NCBI GenBank assembly: GCA_903845465.1
Contig: CAIMXQ010000153.1
Coordinates: 1 to 17,257, forward strand
Direction of reading: 5' to 3'
DNA length: 17,257 nt
Source of the DNA: an uncultured Actinomycetes bacterium
GTDB lineage: Bacteria; Actinomycetota; Actinomycetes; Nanopelagicales; Nanopelagicaceae
The position numbers were made by a program, and so were the translations under genes. The notes beneath the pieces are model-generated. The model made no database searches. It saw only the letters and a program-made list of their open reading frames with translations, and was not told the DNA's origin. Of this stretch, positions 7,593 through 15,800 are shown piece after piece; position 1 is the first letter of the stretch; the number at the start of each line of letters is the position of its first letter.

Positions 7593-7838
7593 ATGGTCAC
7601 CGTTTTCTCCCGTCACGGCTGTCACCTTTGTGAAAATGCTGTGAATACCTTAGAAAGTATGCGCGAGGAGCTGGCATTCACCATCGATGTCATCTATATA
7701 GATGGCAATCCAGAACTTGAGAAGTTATACGGAAATGAAGTTCCGGTTATTCACATCAATGGCGAACACCATGACTTTTACAAGGTCGATCCAGAACGCT
7801 TTAGAACTTCCCTTGAAAAACATCGTCGGCATCAATAA
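7593..7838 (+). CDS. Glutaredoxin-like (DUF836-type) small thiol protein
   Basis: This 81 aa protein has a thioredoxin fold typical of the glutaredoxin-like DUF836 family. It starts with a beta strand (VTVF) followed by the redox motif HGCHLCENA, with C10 and C13 as the CxxC pair. Residues NEVPVIHING carry the cis-proline (VPV) that forms the other side of the active site. These proteins are presumed cytosolic thiol-disulfide exchangers, but the physiological substrate is unknown. The gene diverges from the metalloprotease gene across 35 bases. Its last 38 bases overlap antiparallel with the end of xpb. No strong Shine-Dalgarno motif is visible (GAG only). Confidence 0.88.
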   Translation: MVTVFSRHGCHLCENAVNTLESMREELAFTIDVIYIDGNPELEKLYGNEVPVIHINGEHHDFYKVDPERFRTSLEKHRRHQ

Positions 7839-9450
7839 TTCGATAGGAATAACCCTGTTCAGCTAAGAAGCGTTGACGGTTCTGCGCAAAATCTTGGTCG
7901 ATAGTGTCGCGAGAAACTACAGAGTAAAACTTTGCAGTACGACCATCTGCCTTGGGGCGCAAGATACGACCCAGACGTTGCGCTTCTTCTTGGCGCGAAC
8001 CAAATGCACCTGATACCTGAATTGCAATTGTTGCCTCAGGCAAATCAACAGAGAAGTTGGCAACTTTAGAGACAACTAAACATGTGATTTCGCCAGTTCT
8101 AAATGCCGCAAAGAGACGTTCGCGTTCTTTCTGTGGAGTATCACCTTTAATAAGTGGAACGCCTAGAGTTTCAGAGAGATCATCGAGCTGGTCAATATAT
8201 TGACCGATGACAAGAACTTGATCGCCAGCATGATGAGCAACAAGTTCTTCGACAACATTACGCTTGGTACGTGTTGTGGCGCAGTACCGATAACGTTCTT
8301 CGGGTTCTGCTGTGGCATAAGAAAGTCGCTCTGCCTCAGTTAGATTTACTCGCACCTCAATACATTCAGCAGGTGCGATATATCCTTGTGCTTCAATCTC
8401 TTTCCATGGCACATCGAATCTCTTCGGACCGATGAGTGAGAACACTTCGCCTTCCATTCCATCTTCGCGAACCAGTGTTGCAGTAAGTCCAAGGCGACGG
8501 CGTGATTGAATATCGGCGGTAAAGCGGAAAATTGGCGCTGGAAGTAGATGGACTTCATCATAAATAATCAGCCCCCAGTCATGCGTATCAAAGAGATCTA
8601 AATGGGCATAGACACCATTCTTCTTCTTTGTCATAACTTGGTATGTAGCAATAGTTACAGGGCGGATTTCTTTCTTCGCACCTGAATATTCACCGATTTC
8701 ATCCTCGGTCAAAGTGGTGCGCTTAAGAAGTTCATCACGCCATTGACGCGCGGCAATTGTGTTTGTTACGAGAATCAGAGTCGTCGCTTTGACCTGTGCC
8801 ATAGCAGCGGCGCCAACAATCGTCTTTCCGGCGCCGCAAGGAAGTACTACAACTCCTGAACCACCGTGAAAGAAACCTTCAGCTGCATGCTCTTGATATT
8901 GGCGAATCTTCCAGCCATCTTGCTTGAGTTCGATCTCGTGCGCCTGACCATCGACATAGCCTGCGAAATCTTCAGCTGGCCAACCTAGTCGAAGAAGTGA
9001 TTGCTTGATCTGCCCGCGTTGACTTGGATGGACAGCGATTGTCTCCTTATCAATGCGAACTCCAAGTAAAGGTGCAATCTTCTTTGCGCGAATAACTTCT
9101 TCGAGAACGCCGGTATCTGTCGTTACGAGAATCAATCCATGAACTGGGTCTGCTTCAAGACGCAGACGACCGTAACGAGACATCGTCTCTGCAATATCTA
9201 CAAGCAGCGAATGCGGAACCGCATAGCGTGAATATTTAATGAGAGTGTCGATAACAAGCTCGGCATCATGTCCTGCAGCGCGTGCATTCCAGAGGCCGAG
9301 ATTTGTTAATCGATAGGTATGAATATGTTCTGGCGAGCGTTCAAGTTCTGCAAATGGAGCAATCGCACGGCGGCATTCAGTAGAAAGCGCATGATCGACA
9401 TCAAGGAGAAGTGTCTTATCGCTCTGGACAATCAACGGTCCATCGGTCAT
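7801..9450 (-). CDS. xpb: XPB-type DNA repair helicase
   Basis: This superfamily 2 ATP-dependent 3'-5' DNA helicase is of the bacterial XPB type, known in mycobacteria as Rv0861c. The 549 aa length is typical. Residues 1-165 form the N-terminal XPB/Ssl2-like domain. The motor follows, with Walker A LPCGAGKT (203-210), motif II DEVH (298-301), motif III LTATLVRED (322-330) containing the XPB 'RED' signature, and motif VI QRLGRILR (491-498). A GAAGAGGG stretch ends ten bases before the ATG. The start overlaps the M20 peptidase stop by four bases (ATGA), so it is the last gene of a three-gene operon. Its 3' end overlaps the convergent glutaredoxin-like gene by 38 bases. Bacterial XPB helicases unwind DNA in vitro, but their cellular role is poorly defined. 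Confidence 0.96.
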   Translation of the reverse strand: MTDGPLIVQSDKTLLLDVDHALSTECRRAIAPFAELERSPEHIHTYRLTNLGLWNARAAGHDAELVIDTLIKYSRYAVPHSLLVDIAETMSRYGRLRLEADPVHGLILVTTDTGVLEEVIRAKKIAPLLGVRIDKETIAVHPSQRGQIKQSLLRLGWPAEDFAGYVDGQAHEIELKQDGWKIRQYQEHAAEGFFHGGSGVVVLPCGAGKTIVGAAAMAQVKATTLILVTNTIAARQWRDELLKRTTLTEDEIGEYSGAKKEIRPVTIATYQVMTKKKNGVYAHLDLFDTHDWGLIIYDEVHLLPAPIFRFTADIQSRRRLGLTATLVREDGMEGEVFSLIGPKRFDVPWKEIEAQGYIAPAECIEVRVNLTEAERLSYATAEPEERYRYCATTRTKRNVVEELVAHHAGDQVLVIGQYIDQLDDLSETLGVPLIKGDTPQKERERLFAAFRTGEITCLVVSKVANFSVDLPEATIAIQVSGAFGSRQEEAQRLGRILRPKADGRTAKFYSVVSRDTIDQDFAQNRQRFLAEQGYSYRIIDADDVFQGKF

Positions 9451-10562
9451 GACAACGAACCCTCTTCCAATAAGTTTTTAATGAGAGCATGAAGGAAATC
9501 GCTACGCTCTTGCATGGAAGAGATGCTGACCCATTCATTTGGGGCATGCGCACCACCACCGACAGCGCCAAGGCCATCGAGTACTTGTGCACCAGCTGCT
9601 GCTGCGAAGTTGCCATCGCTTGCTCCGCCGACTTCTGCACAACCCAGTGGCTTCATGCCAATGGATGCAGCAACTTTCTCAGCGCGTTCGTAGAGCGCTT
9701 TCGTTGACGTTGGTTGCAGTGGTGGGCGATTGAGTCCACCAGTAATTTCGAGGCGTGCCTTTGGGTTAACAGGGACAAATTTCTTAATAGCAGCATCGAC
9801 TCTTTCAAGCTCTGCTTGTGAAAATGAGCGCGCATCAATATCAAGAACTGCTAAATCTGGGACTGTATTAGTTGTATTTCCAGAGTGAAGCAGAGTGGGA
9901 ACGACAGTTGTTCCGTGTTCTGCATTCTCGAGTGATGCAAGTGCCAATATTGCATGTGCGATTTCAGTTGTCGTATTGACGCCCTTTTCAGGTTCAAGGC
10001 CAGCATGTGCGGCAAGACCGTGCACTTTGATTTGATACATCGCTGTTCCTTTGCGACCTGTCTTTACCTTTCCATCAAGAGATGCCTCAAGAACGAGAAC
10101 TGCCTTTGCATGTGAAGATAAATCTTTAATTAAAGCCTTTGATGCGTGGCTTCCGGTCTCTTCATCTGTTGTTGCAACAAGAGCAACAGATCCCTCAATA
10201 CCCTTAAGTGCATAGAGCGCTTGTACAAAGCCAGCCTTCATATCGAAGGTTCCGGGTCCGCGAAGTACATCGCCATTTATTTCCCATAGCGGTTGGTAAG
10301 AACCATGCGGCCAGACAGTGTCGAGATGTGCAAGAACGAGAACTTCAGGGTGCTCTGCTCCCCACCAAAAAACGGGGCGCCCTTCGATCTCTTTAATCTG
10401 TGCAGGAATTCCAAGTACCCGCGTAGCAATATCGCCAGCTAGTTGAACAACAGAGCGACAGGCATCGAGATCTTCTGTCGGTGATTCACACCGAACAAGT
10501 GCCTCTAGAGCTGCCAACATAGGCTCAAGTCTGCCGTATTGAGGGTCTTTCTCGCTTGTCAT
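9447..10562 (-). CDS. M20 family metallopeptidase, glutamate carboxypeptidase (CPG2)-like
   Basis: This is a di-zinc exopeptidase/amidohydrolase of the M20 family, most like carboxypeptidase G2 enzymes that remove C-terminal glutamate or hydrolyse N-acyl amino acids. The 371 aa protein keeps the full ligand set: H79 and catalytic D81 in LAHLDTVWP, bridging D107 in GTFDMKAG, catalytic E134/E135 in TTDEETGS, E159 in VLEAS, and H339 in GGGAHAPNEW. The lid/dimer domain includes HGLAAHAG (181-188). No signal peptide is present, so it should act in the cytoplasm. It is embedded between the Rv0862c-like gene and xpb with four-base ATGA overlaps on both sides, although no functional tie to DNA repair is known. 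The exact substrate cannot be deduced. Confidence 0.93.
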   Translation of the reverse strand: MTSEKDPQYGRLEPMLAALEALVRCESPTEDLDACRSVVQLAGDIATRVLGIPAQIKEIEGRPVFWWGAEHPEVLVLAHLDTVWPHGSYQPLWEINGDVLRGPGTFDMKAGFVQALYALKGIEGSVALVATTDEETGSHASKALIKDLSSHAKAVLVLEASLDGKVKTGRKGTAMYQIKVHGLAAHAGLEPEKGVNTTTEIAHAILALASLENAEHGTTVVPTLLHSGNTTNTVPDLAVLDIDARSFSQAELERVDAAIKKFVPVNPKARLEITGGLNRPPLQPTSTKALYERAEKVAASIGMKPLGCAEVGGASDGNFAAAAGAQVLDGLGAVGGGAHAPNEWVSISSMQERSDFLHALIKNLLEEGSLS

Positions 10563-12760
10563 AAGGCGGCAACCCCCGTAATTCGGGCAATTCTAAAGGT
10601 CTGCACTTCACCTGTGGCGTGATCGCGAGCAATAAGTGAACCTGCAGATAATTTAAGTGGGTCGATGATTCTGTGTGAGACCAAACCATTGTTATCTGCA
10701 TATCCAATAGAGAGTGATTTACTTGGTTGGTTCTGAAGATAATCACTTAAGAGATCCAGCGTCTCATTTGCAGTTGTGCGTGGAAGCGAACCTAACGCCT
10801 CAGTTGCAATATTGCGCATCGTGCTCTGCTTACGACTTGATTTCTCGCCAGTGCGAAGTGCACGTAGCGCACTTTCAATCTGGCCTTCATCGAGTCGATC
10901 GTATTCTCCGATAACTCGTGGTGGACGCGCCTTTGTCTGCGCGCGTTGAATACGTGGTCCACTCAGTAGAAGTCCGCGAGAATCTTCACCAGCAGGAAGA
11001 TAGCCGCAACTTCGCAAGATATTCATCGCCTCTGCTGCATCATGTCCGCAGATTAAGACCTCGGGCGCAATTTTGCGTAGCCCCAAAACATCAAGGCGCT
11101 TATCGCCAAGAATTTGAGTAATCAGAGTTGAATCTTCGCAGCGTATAAATGACGCTGTATTTCCAACGCGCAACTTGCCATGTTTCTTCGCAACATCTGC
11201 GATGAGATACTCAAGCGGTTGTGGCATCGGAGTCTTAGAAGTTTTAGCGAGAAACTTTGAAATCTCTTCGCCTGTACGTCCATGATCGAGTCCGCGACGG
11301 ATAGAACTTTCAGAGAATCTAAAGACAGTGGCGCCTCCGCGTGATTCAACATCGGCAATTAACGCTAGCTCTTGCGCAACTTCATGCTCAAGTGGGCCAG
11401 GTGCAATTGCGGTGTTATCGCTCTGAATAAGGATGTGATCTACGGGTTTTGGGAGATCGCCGTTAATTGATTCGCAATCTCCACCTGCAAGGAAATCAGC
11501 GCCGTAACGCGAGATAACGCCTTGCCCTGTAATGCCCAACCACTCTGCTTCGCGCACTGTAAATGAGATGTAATCCTTCTGCAGCCCACCAGAGCGCTTG
11601 AGTGGTGCTAGCCAGAGCGCCGATGAAAAGAGCGAATCAATATCGGGAGCAATCTCTGAATTTTCATTGAGTAGAGAGAGCGTTAAGCGACGCGTGCTTG
11701 CTGCACTTGATCTATCGAGTTCAGGGCCAAGCGGTGCAACGTTCTTGCTGCTTTCGCGGCCAACTAATCCAGATAAACGTGATGATGCATACCACGCTGA
11801 AACAAGAGTGAGCCAACGAGCAGATGGGCTCTGCATTAACCAGATATCAAATTGATGCGTAGGCAGAATGCGATCGTCAGGATCGATAGTTAATAACCCT
11901 GCAAGATAAGAAACTTCTGCGATAAAGGCTGCGCAACTTTCATCGACACCAAGATGAAGAGATATCTCCTTTAAATCGCGAACACCAAGTCCACCGGAGC
12001 GAAGAGCAGATGCTGGCTCTTGCGCCCAAAAATTGAGGATCTCTTCTGTCCAGCGCAAGAATGTTGAAATATTTGCAATGGATGCAAGCTGCACATTCCG
12101 TGAATCTCTCTTTACACCTTCAACGCTAGGTTGTGATGTCGCGATTGCTCTATGCACTTTATTTCCGCGAAGATAGATCGCAACTTCACGGGGGAGAACA
12201 ACTGTCTGTTGATTAAATGGAATAAGAAAACCTTCGTCGAGCAACCACTGAACTCCTGCGCCAGGTTTCTTAATATCTCCGATAGTTCCACGAGGTGGAC
12301 CCCACACCATGGCATCGAGAACTTTCTTCGAAGCAGCCGGTACTTCATCTAACTTCTTCAATTTCAACTTCGCCATCGATGCAGGTCCAAGGCCTGCAAT
12401 CTCATTTCCTAAAACATCTTTCAGAGTTGTTGGTGAACGAAGTCCATCTTTATCTGCATAGAGAAGTCCGCGTTCGATAAGCCCTGGAATAACAAAGAGC
12501 GCCGACTTATCTGTAAGCGCTGCAACCTCTTTTTCGGAGAAAGGTTCATCAAGGATCACGCAGACTTCAAGGACGTGAAGTTGCCATTGGTTGAGCGCAT
12601 CAATTGCACGAGCCAAACTAGGCGCAGATGAAGCGCGAGCGGCAAGGCTTGCGATATCAGGTGGAACAGGAGTGACGAGATCTGGGCGATATGTAAATAT
12701 GGAAATGAGCGCGGCATCGTCGAGGCCGCGTAAGTAATCTGCAAAAGAACGAATTTCCAT
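10559..12760 (-). CDS. Rv0862c-like helicase-associated protein with XPB N-terminal-like domain and WYL-like tail
   Basis: This 733 aa protein resembles the actinobacterial family represented by Rv0862c, encoded next to XPB in mycobacteria and often labelled 'helicase C-terminal domain protein'. I see no Walker A or DEAD/DEVH motif, so it is unlikely to be a motor. The N-terminal half is helix-rich with winged-helix-like stretches. Residues about 441-592 align with residues 5-165 of XPB (compare ILIQSDNTAI with LIVQSDKTLL, and LIADVAKKHGKLRV with LVDIAETMSRYGRLRL). The last 55 residues (KSLSIGYADNNG to RIARITGV) look like a WYL domain, often a ligand sensor in DNA-linked regulators. The ATG is preceded by an inverted repeat and a possible -10 box, with no Shine-Dalgarno motif. 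Function is unknown; a regulator or partner of XPB is a reasonable guess. Confidence 0.9.
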   Translation of the reverse strand: MEIRSFADYLRGLDDAALISIFTYRPDLVTPVPPDIASLAARASSAPSLARAIDALNQWQLHVLEVCVILDEPFSEKEVAALTDKSALFVIPGLIERGLLYADKDGLRSPTTLKDVLGNEIAGLGPASMAKLKLKKLDEVPAASKKVLDAMVWGPPRGTIGDIKKPGAGVQWLLDEGFLIPFNQQTVVLPREVAIYLRGNKVHRAIATSQPSVEGVKRDSRNVQLASIANISTFLRWTEEILNFWAQEPASALRSGGLGVRDLKEISLHLGVDESCAAFIAEVSYLAGLLTIDPDDRILPTHQFDIWLMQSPSARWLTLVSAWYASSRLSGLVGRESSKNVAPLGPELDRSSAASTRRLTLSLLNENSEIAPDIDSLFSSALWLAPLKRSGGLQKDYISFTVREAEWLGITGQGVISRYGADFLAGGDCESINGDLPKPVDHILIQSDNTAIAPGPLEHEVAQELALIADVESRGGATVFRFSESSIRRGLDHGRTGEEISKFLAKTSKTPMPQPLEYLIADVAKKHGKLRVGNTASFIRCEDSTLITQILGDKRLDVLGLRKIAPEVLICGHDAAEAMNILRSCGYLPAGEDSRGLLLSGPRIQRAQTKARPPRVIGEYDRLDEGQIESALRALRTGEKSSRKQSTMRNIATEALGSLPRTTANETLDLLSDYLQNQPSKSLSIGYADNNGLVSHRIIDPLKLSAGSLIARDHATGEVQTFRIARITGVAAL

Positions 12761-12761
12761 A

Positions 12762-12789
12762 ACCTGCCAACGATAGCGGTACGGCAGGT
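12762..12789. promoter_or_regulatory. Inverted repeat around a possible -10 box upstream of the XPB operon
   Basis: ACCTGCC (12762-12768) and GGCAGGT (12783-12789) are perfect 7-base inverted arms separated by 14 bases. Between them, on the minus strand, lies TATCGT (12775-12770), a TANNNT match ending nine bases before the ATG at 12760. The arms therefore flank a likely core promoter, which suggests an operator. A terminator for kgd, which ends 25 bases upstream at 12814, is less likely because no T-run follows. The intergenic gap is only 53 bases. Confidence 0.4.
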
Positions 12790-12813
12790 GCGTGCGCTAA
12801 TCGGTGAGATTGG

Positions 12814-15800
12814 TTAGCGAGTAAATGCCTCGACTAATAAAGCCTTCGCCTCATCCTCATGAAGATGATGGTTACCAGTTGCAGGCGATGCTGATGCACG
12901 ACGAGAGATGCGACGGAGGACTCGACCATCGACTGCTGTTCCACCAATTGCTTCAGTGGTGCTGAGTGCAACGTGAGGCCATGCTCCTTGGTTTGCAGGT
13001 TCATCTTGCACCCAGAGCAAGTTAGCGTTCGGATACTTCTTCGCTTCAACTTCCATCTGTGCAACAGGGAATGGATATAGACGTTCAACGCGAACAATTG
13101 CGGTGCTGCTGTCATTCAGACGCGTGCGCTCTGCAATAAGGTCGTGATAAATCTTTCCTGAACAGAAGATCACACGCGTTGCGTTATTAACTGCTGAATC
13201 TCCGATAACAGGAAGGAATGTTCCTGAAGTGAAATCAGCGATAGAAGATGCTGCAGCCTTAAGTCGTAACATTGATTTCGGTGTGAAGACAACCATTGGG
13301 CGACGCTTTGGATTTGCTGCATGGAATCGCAGTAAGTGGAAGTACGAAGCTGGTGTTGATGGTTGGGCAACCGTCATATTCTTTTCGGCACAAAGCGCTA
13401 GGAAACGTTCGATACGTGCAGAGGAATGATCTGGTCCTTGGCCTTCGTATCCATGTGGCAGAAGAAGTACGAGGGAAGATCGCTCGCCCCACTTTTGCAG
13501 AGCAGAAGAGACAAATTCGTCGATGATTGTCTGTGCGCCATTTGCGAAGTCACCAAATTGACCTTCCCAGAGCACGAGCGCTTCTTCACGCACTACGGAG
13601 TACCCATATTCAAAGCCCATCGCTGCATATTCGCTCAGCAATGAGTCGATAACGAAGAATTGGTTTGCATCAGAGATGAGTGAGCGAAGTGGAGTCCACT
13701 CGCTTCCATTCTCTTTATCGATGATAACTGCGTGGCGATTGGAAAATGTTCCCCGACGAGAATCTTGTCCAGCCAAACGAATTGGTCGACCCTCTTTAAG
13801 AAGGGATCCAAAGGCAAGCATTTCACCAGTTGACCAATCGATAGTGCCATCGTTAATGGATTCAGCGCGCTTTTGAAGCTGAGGCAGAAGCTTGGGGTGA
13901 ACATGGAATCCTTCAGGAACTGCGACCTGTGTTGCAGCAATCTCGCGGATGAGTTGTTCAGAGATAAAGGTCGGCACATCTTCTGCATTAGGCACGATAG
14001 GTGGGACAAAGTTTGGATCGTGCTCTTCTTGATAATTTGCAACTGATGCAAATACATCTTCGAGTTGTTTCTGATAATCGCGCGCAATTTCTTCTGCTTC
14101 GTCGGGAGTGATATCTCCGCGGCCAACAAGTGCTTCGGTATACAAGGTACGAGTTGTGCGCTTCTCATCAATAAGTTTGTACATCAACGGTTGAGTGAAA
14201 CTTGGTTCGTCACCTTCGTTGTGGCCACGACGTCTGTAGCAGACCATATCGATGACTACATCTTTATTAAAAGCTTGGCGATATTCGAAGGCAAGGTGTG
14301 CAACGCGTACACATGCCTCGGGATCATCTCCATTGACGTGGAAGACGGGGGCTTCAATTATCTTTGCTACATCAGTGCAGTAACGAGCAGTACGTGATGC
14401 GCTCGGTGATGTAGTAAATCCCACTTGGTTATTTACAACGATATGGATTGTTCCGCCTGTGCGATAACCAGGAAGTCCCGCAAGCTGCATTGTTTCAGCG
14501 TTAACGCCTTGGCCAGCAAAGGATGCATCTCCGTGAAGAAGAATTGGTAGAACTGTGTATGCGCCCTTTGTATTGAGTCGATCTTGCTTCGCGCGCACAA
14601 TTCCTTCAAGAACTGGGTTAACTGCTTCAAGATGTGAAGGATTTGCAGCGAGATAAATCTTTGTCTTAGCTCCAGATTCTGAGGTGAAGACGCCCTCAGT
14701 ACCTAAGTGGTACTTCACATCTCCTGAGCCATGAACTTGGTTTTCGGCATAGTGGCCTTGGAATTCTTGGAAGATTTGACCGACAGATTTACCTGCAATA
14801 TTTGCAAGCATATTAAGGCGACCGCGGTGTGGCATTCCGATACAGACTTCATCAAGCCCACGTTCTGCAGCCGCAGAGACGATTGCATCGGTAAGTGGAA
14901 TCACTGATTCGCCACCCTCGAGTGAGAAGCGCTTCTGTCCAACGAATTTTGTCTGTAAGAAAGATTCAAATGCTTCAGCAGAATTGAGCTTACGCAGAAT
15001 GCGAAGTTGTTCTTCGCGCGCAGTCAGATGAACACCAACTTCCAAATGTTCTTGCATCCACTGACGTTCTTCTGGATTTGAAATATGCATGTACTCGACA
15101 CCGATTGAGCGGCAATATGAATCGCGAAGAATTCCGAGAATCTTGCGCAATGGAAGGAACTTCTTTCCACCAAATCCACCTGTGGCAAATTCGCGATCAA
15201 GATCCCACAATGTAAGGCCATGGTTTACAACATCGAGATCCGGGTGTGTGCGTTGAACATAGACAAGGGGATCGATATCTGCCATGAGATGACCCCATGT
15301 GCGATATGCATGAATGAGTTGTTGAACGCGCGCAGTCTTATCAATCTCTTCATCTTTCGTAACTGCGAAGTCAACAGCCCAACGAATTGGCTCGTATGGA
15401 ATTCGAAGTGCAGTAAAGATTTCATCGTAGAAACCATCTGCACCGAGCAGGAATTCGTGGATGCGGCGCAGGTAATCACCTGACTGTGCACCTTGAATTA
15501 CGCGGTGATCGTAGGTACTAGTGAGAGTAAGAACTTTGCTCACAGCCATGCGTGCGAGAGTCTCTTCGCTCGCGCCTTGAAATTCAGCTGGGTAATCGAG
15601 TGCACCAACGCCCATGATGAGGCCCTGTCCCTGCACCAATCTCGGAACAGAGTGAACAGTTCCGATTGTGCCTGGGTTAGTCAACGACACAGTGGTGCCC
15701 GCATAATCTTCAACAGTGAGTGTGCCCCCACGCGCTTTCTTCACAATCGCTTCGTATGCAACCCAGAACTGACCGAAATCAAGTTCTTCGCAACCTTTGA

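Noticed and set aside
13635..14171. 178-codon minus-strand open frame inside kgd
   Set aside because: It is in another frame of the strongly conserved E1 coding sequence, with no recognisable domain and no start context.
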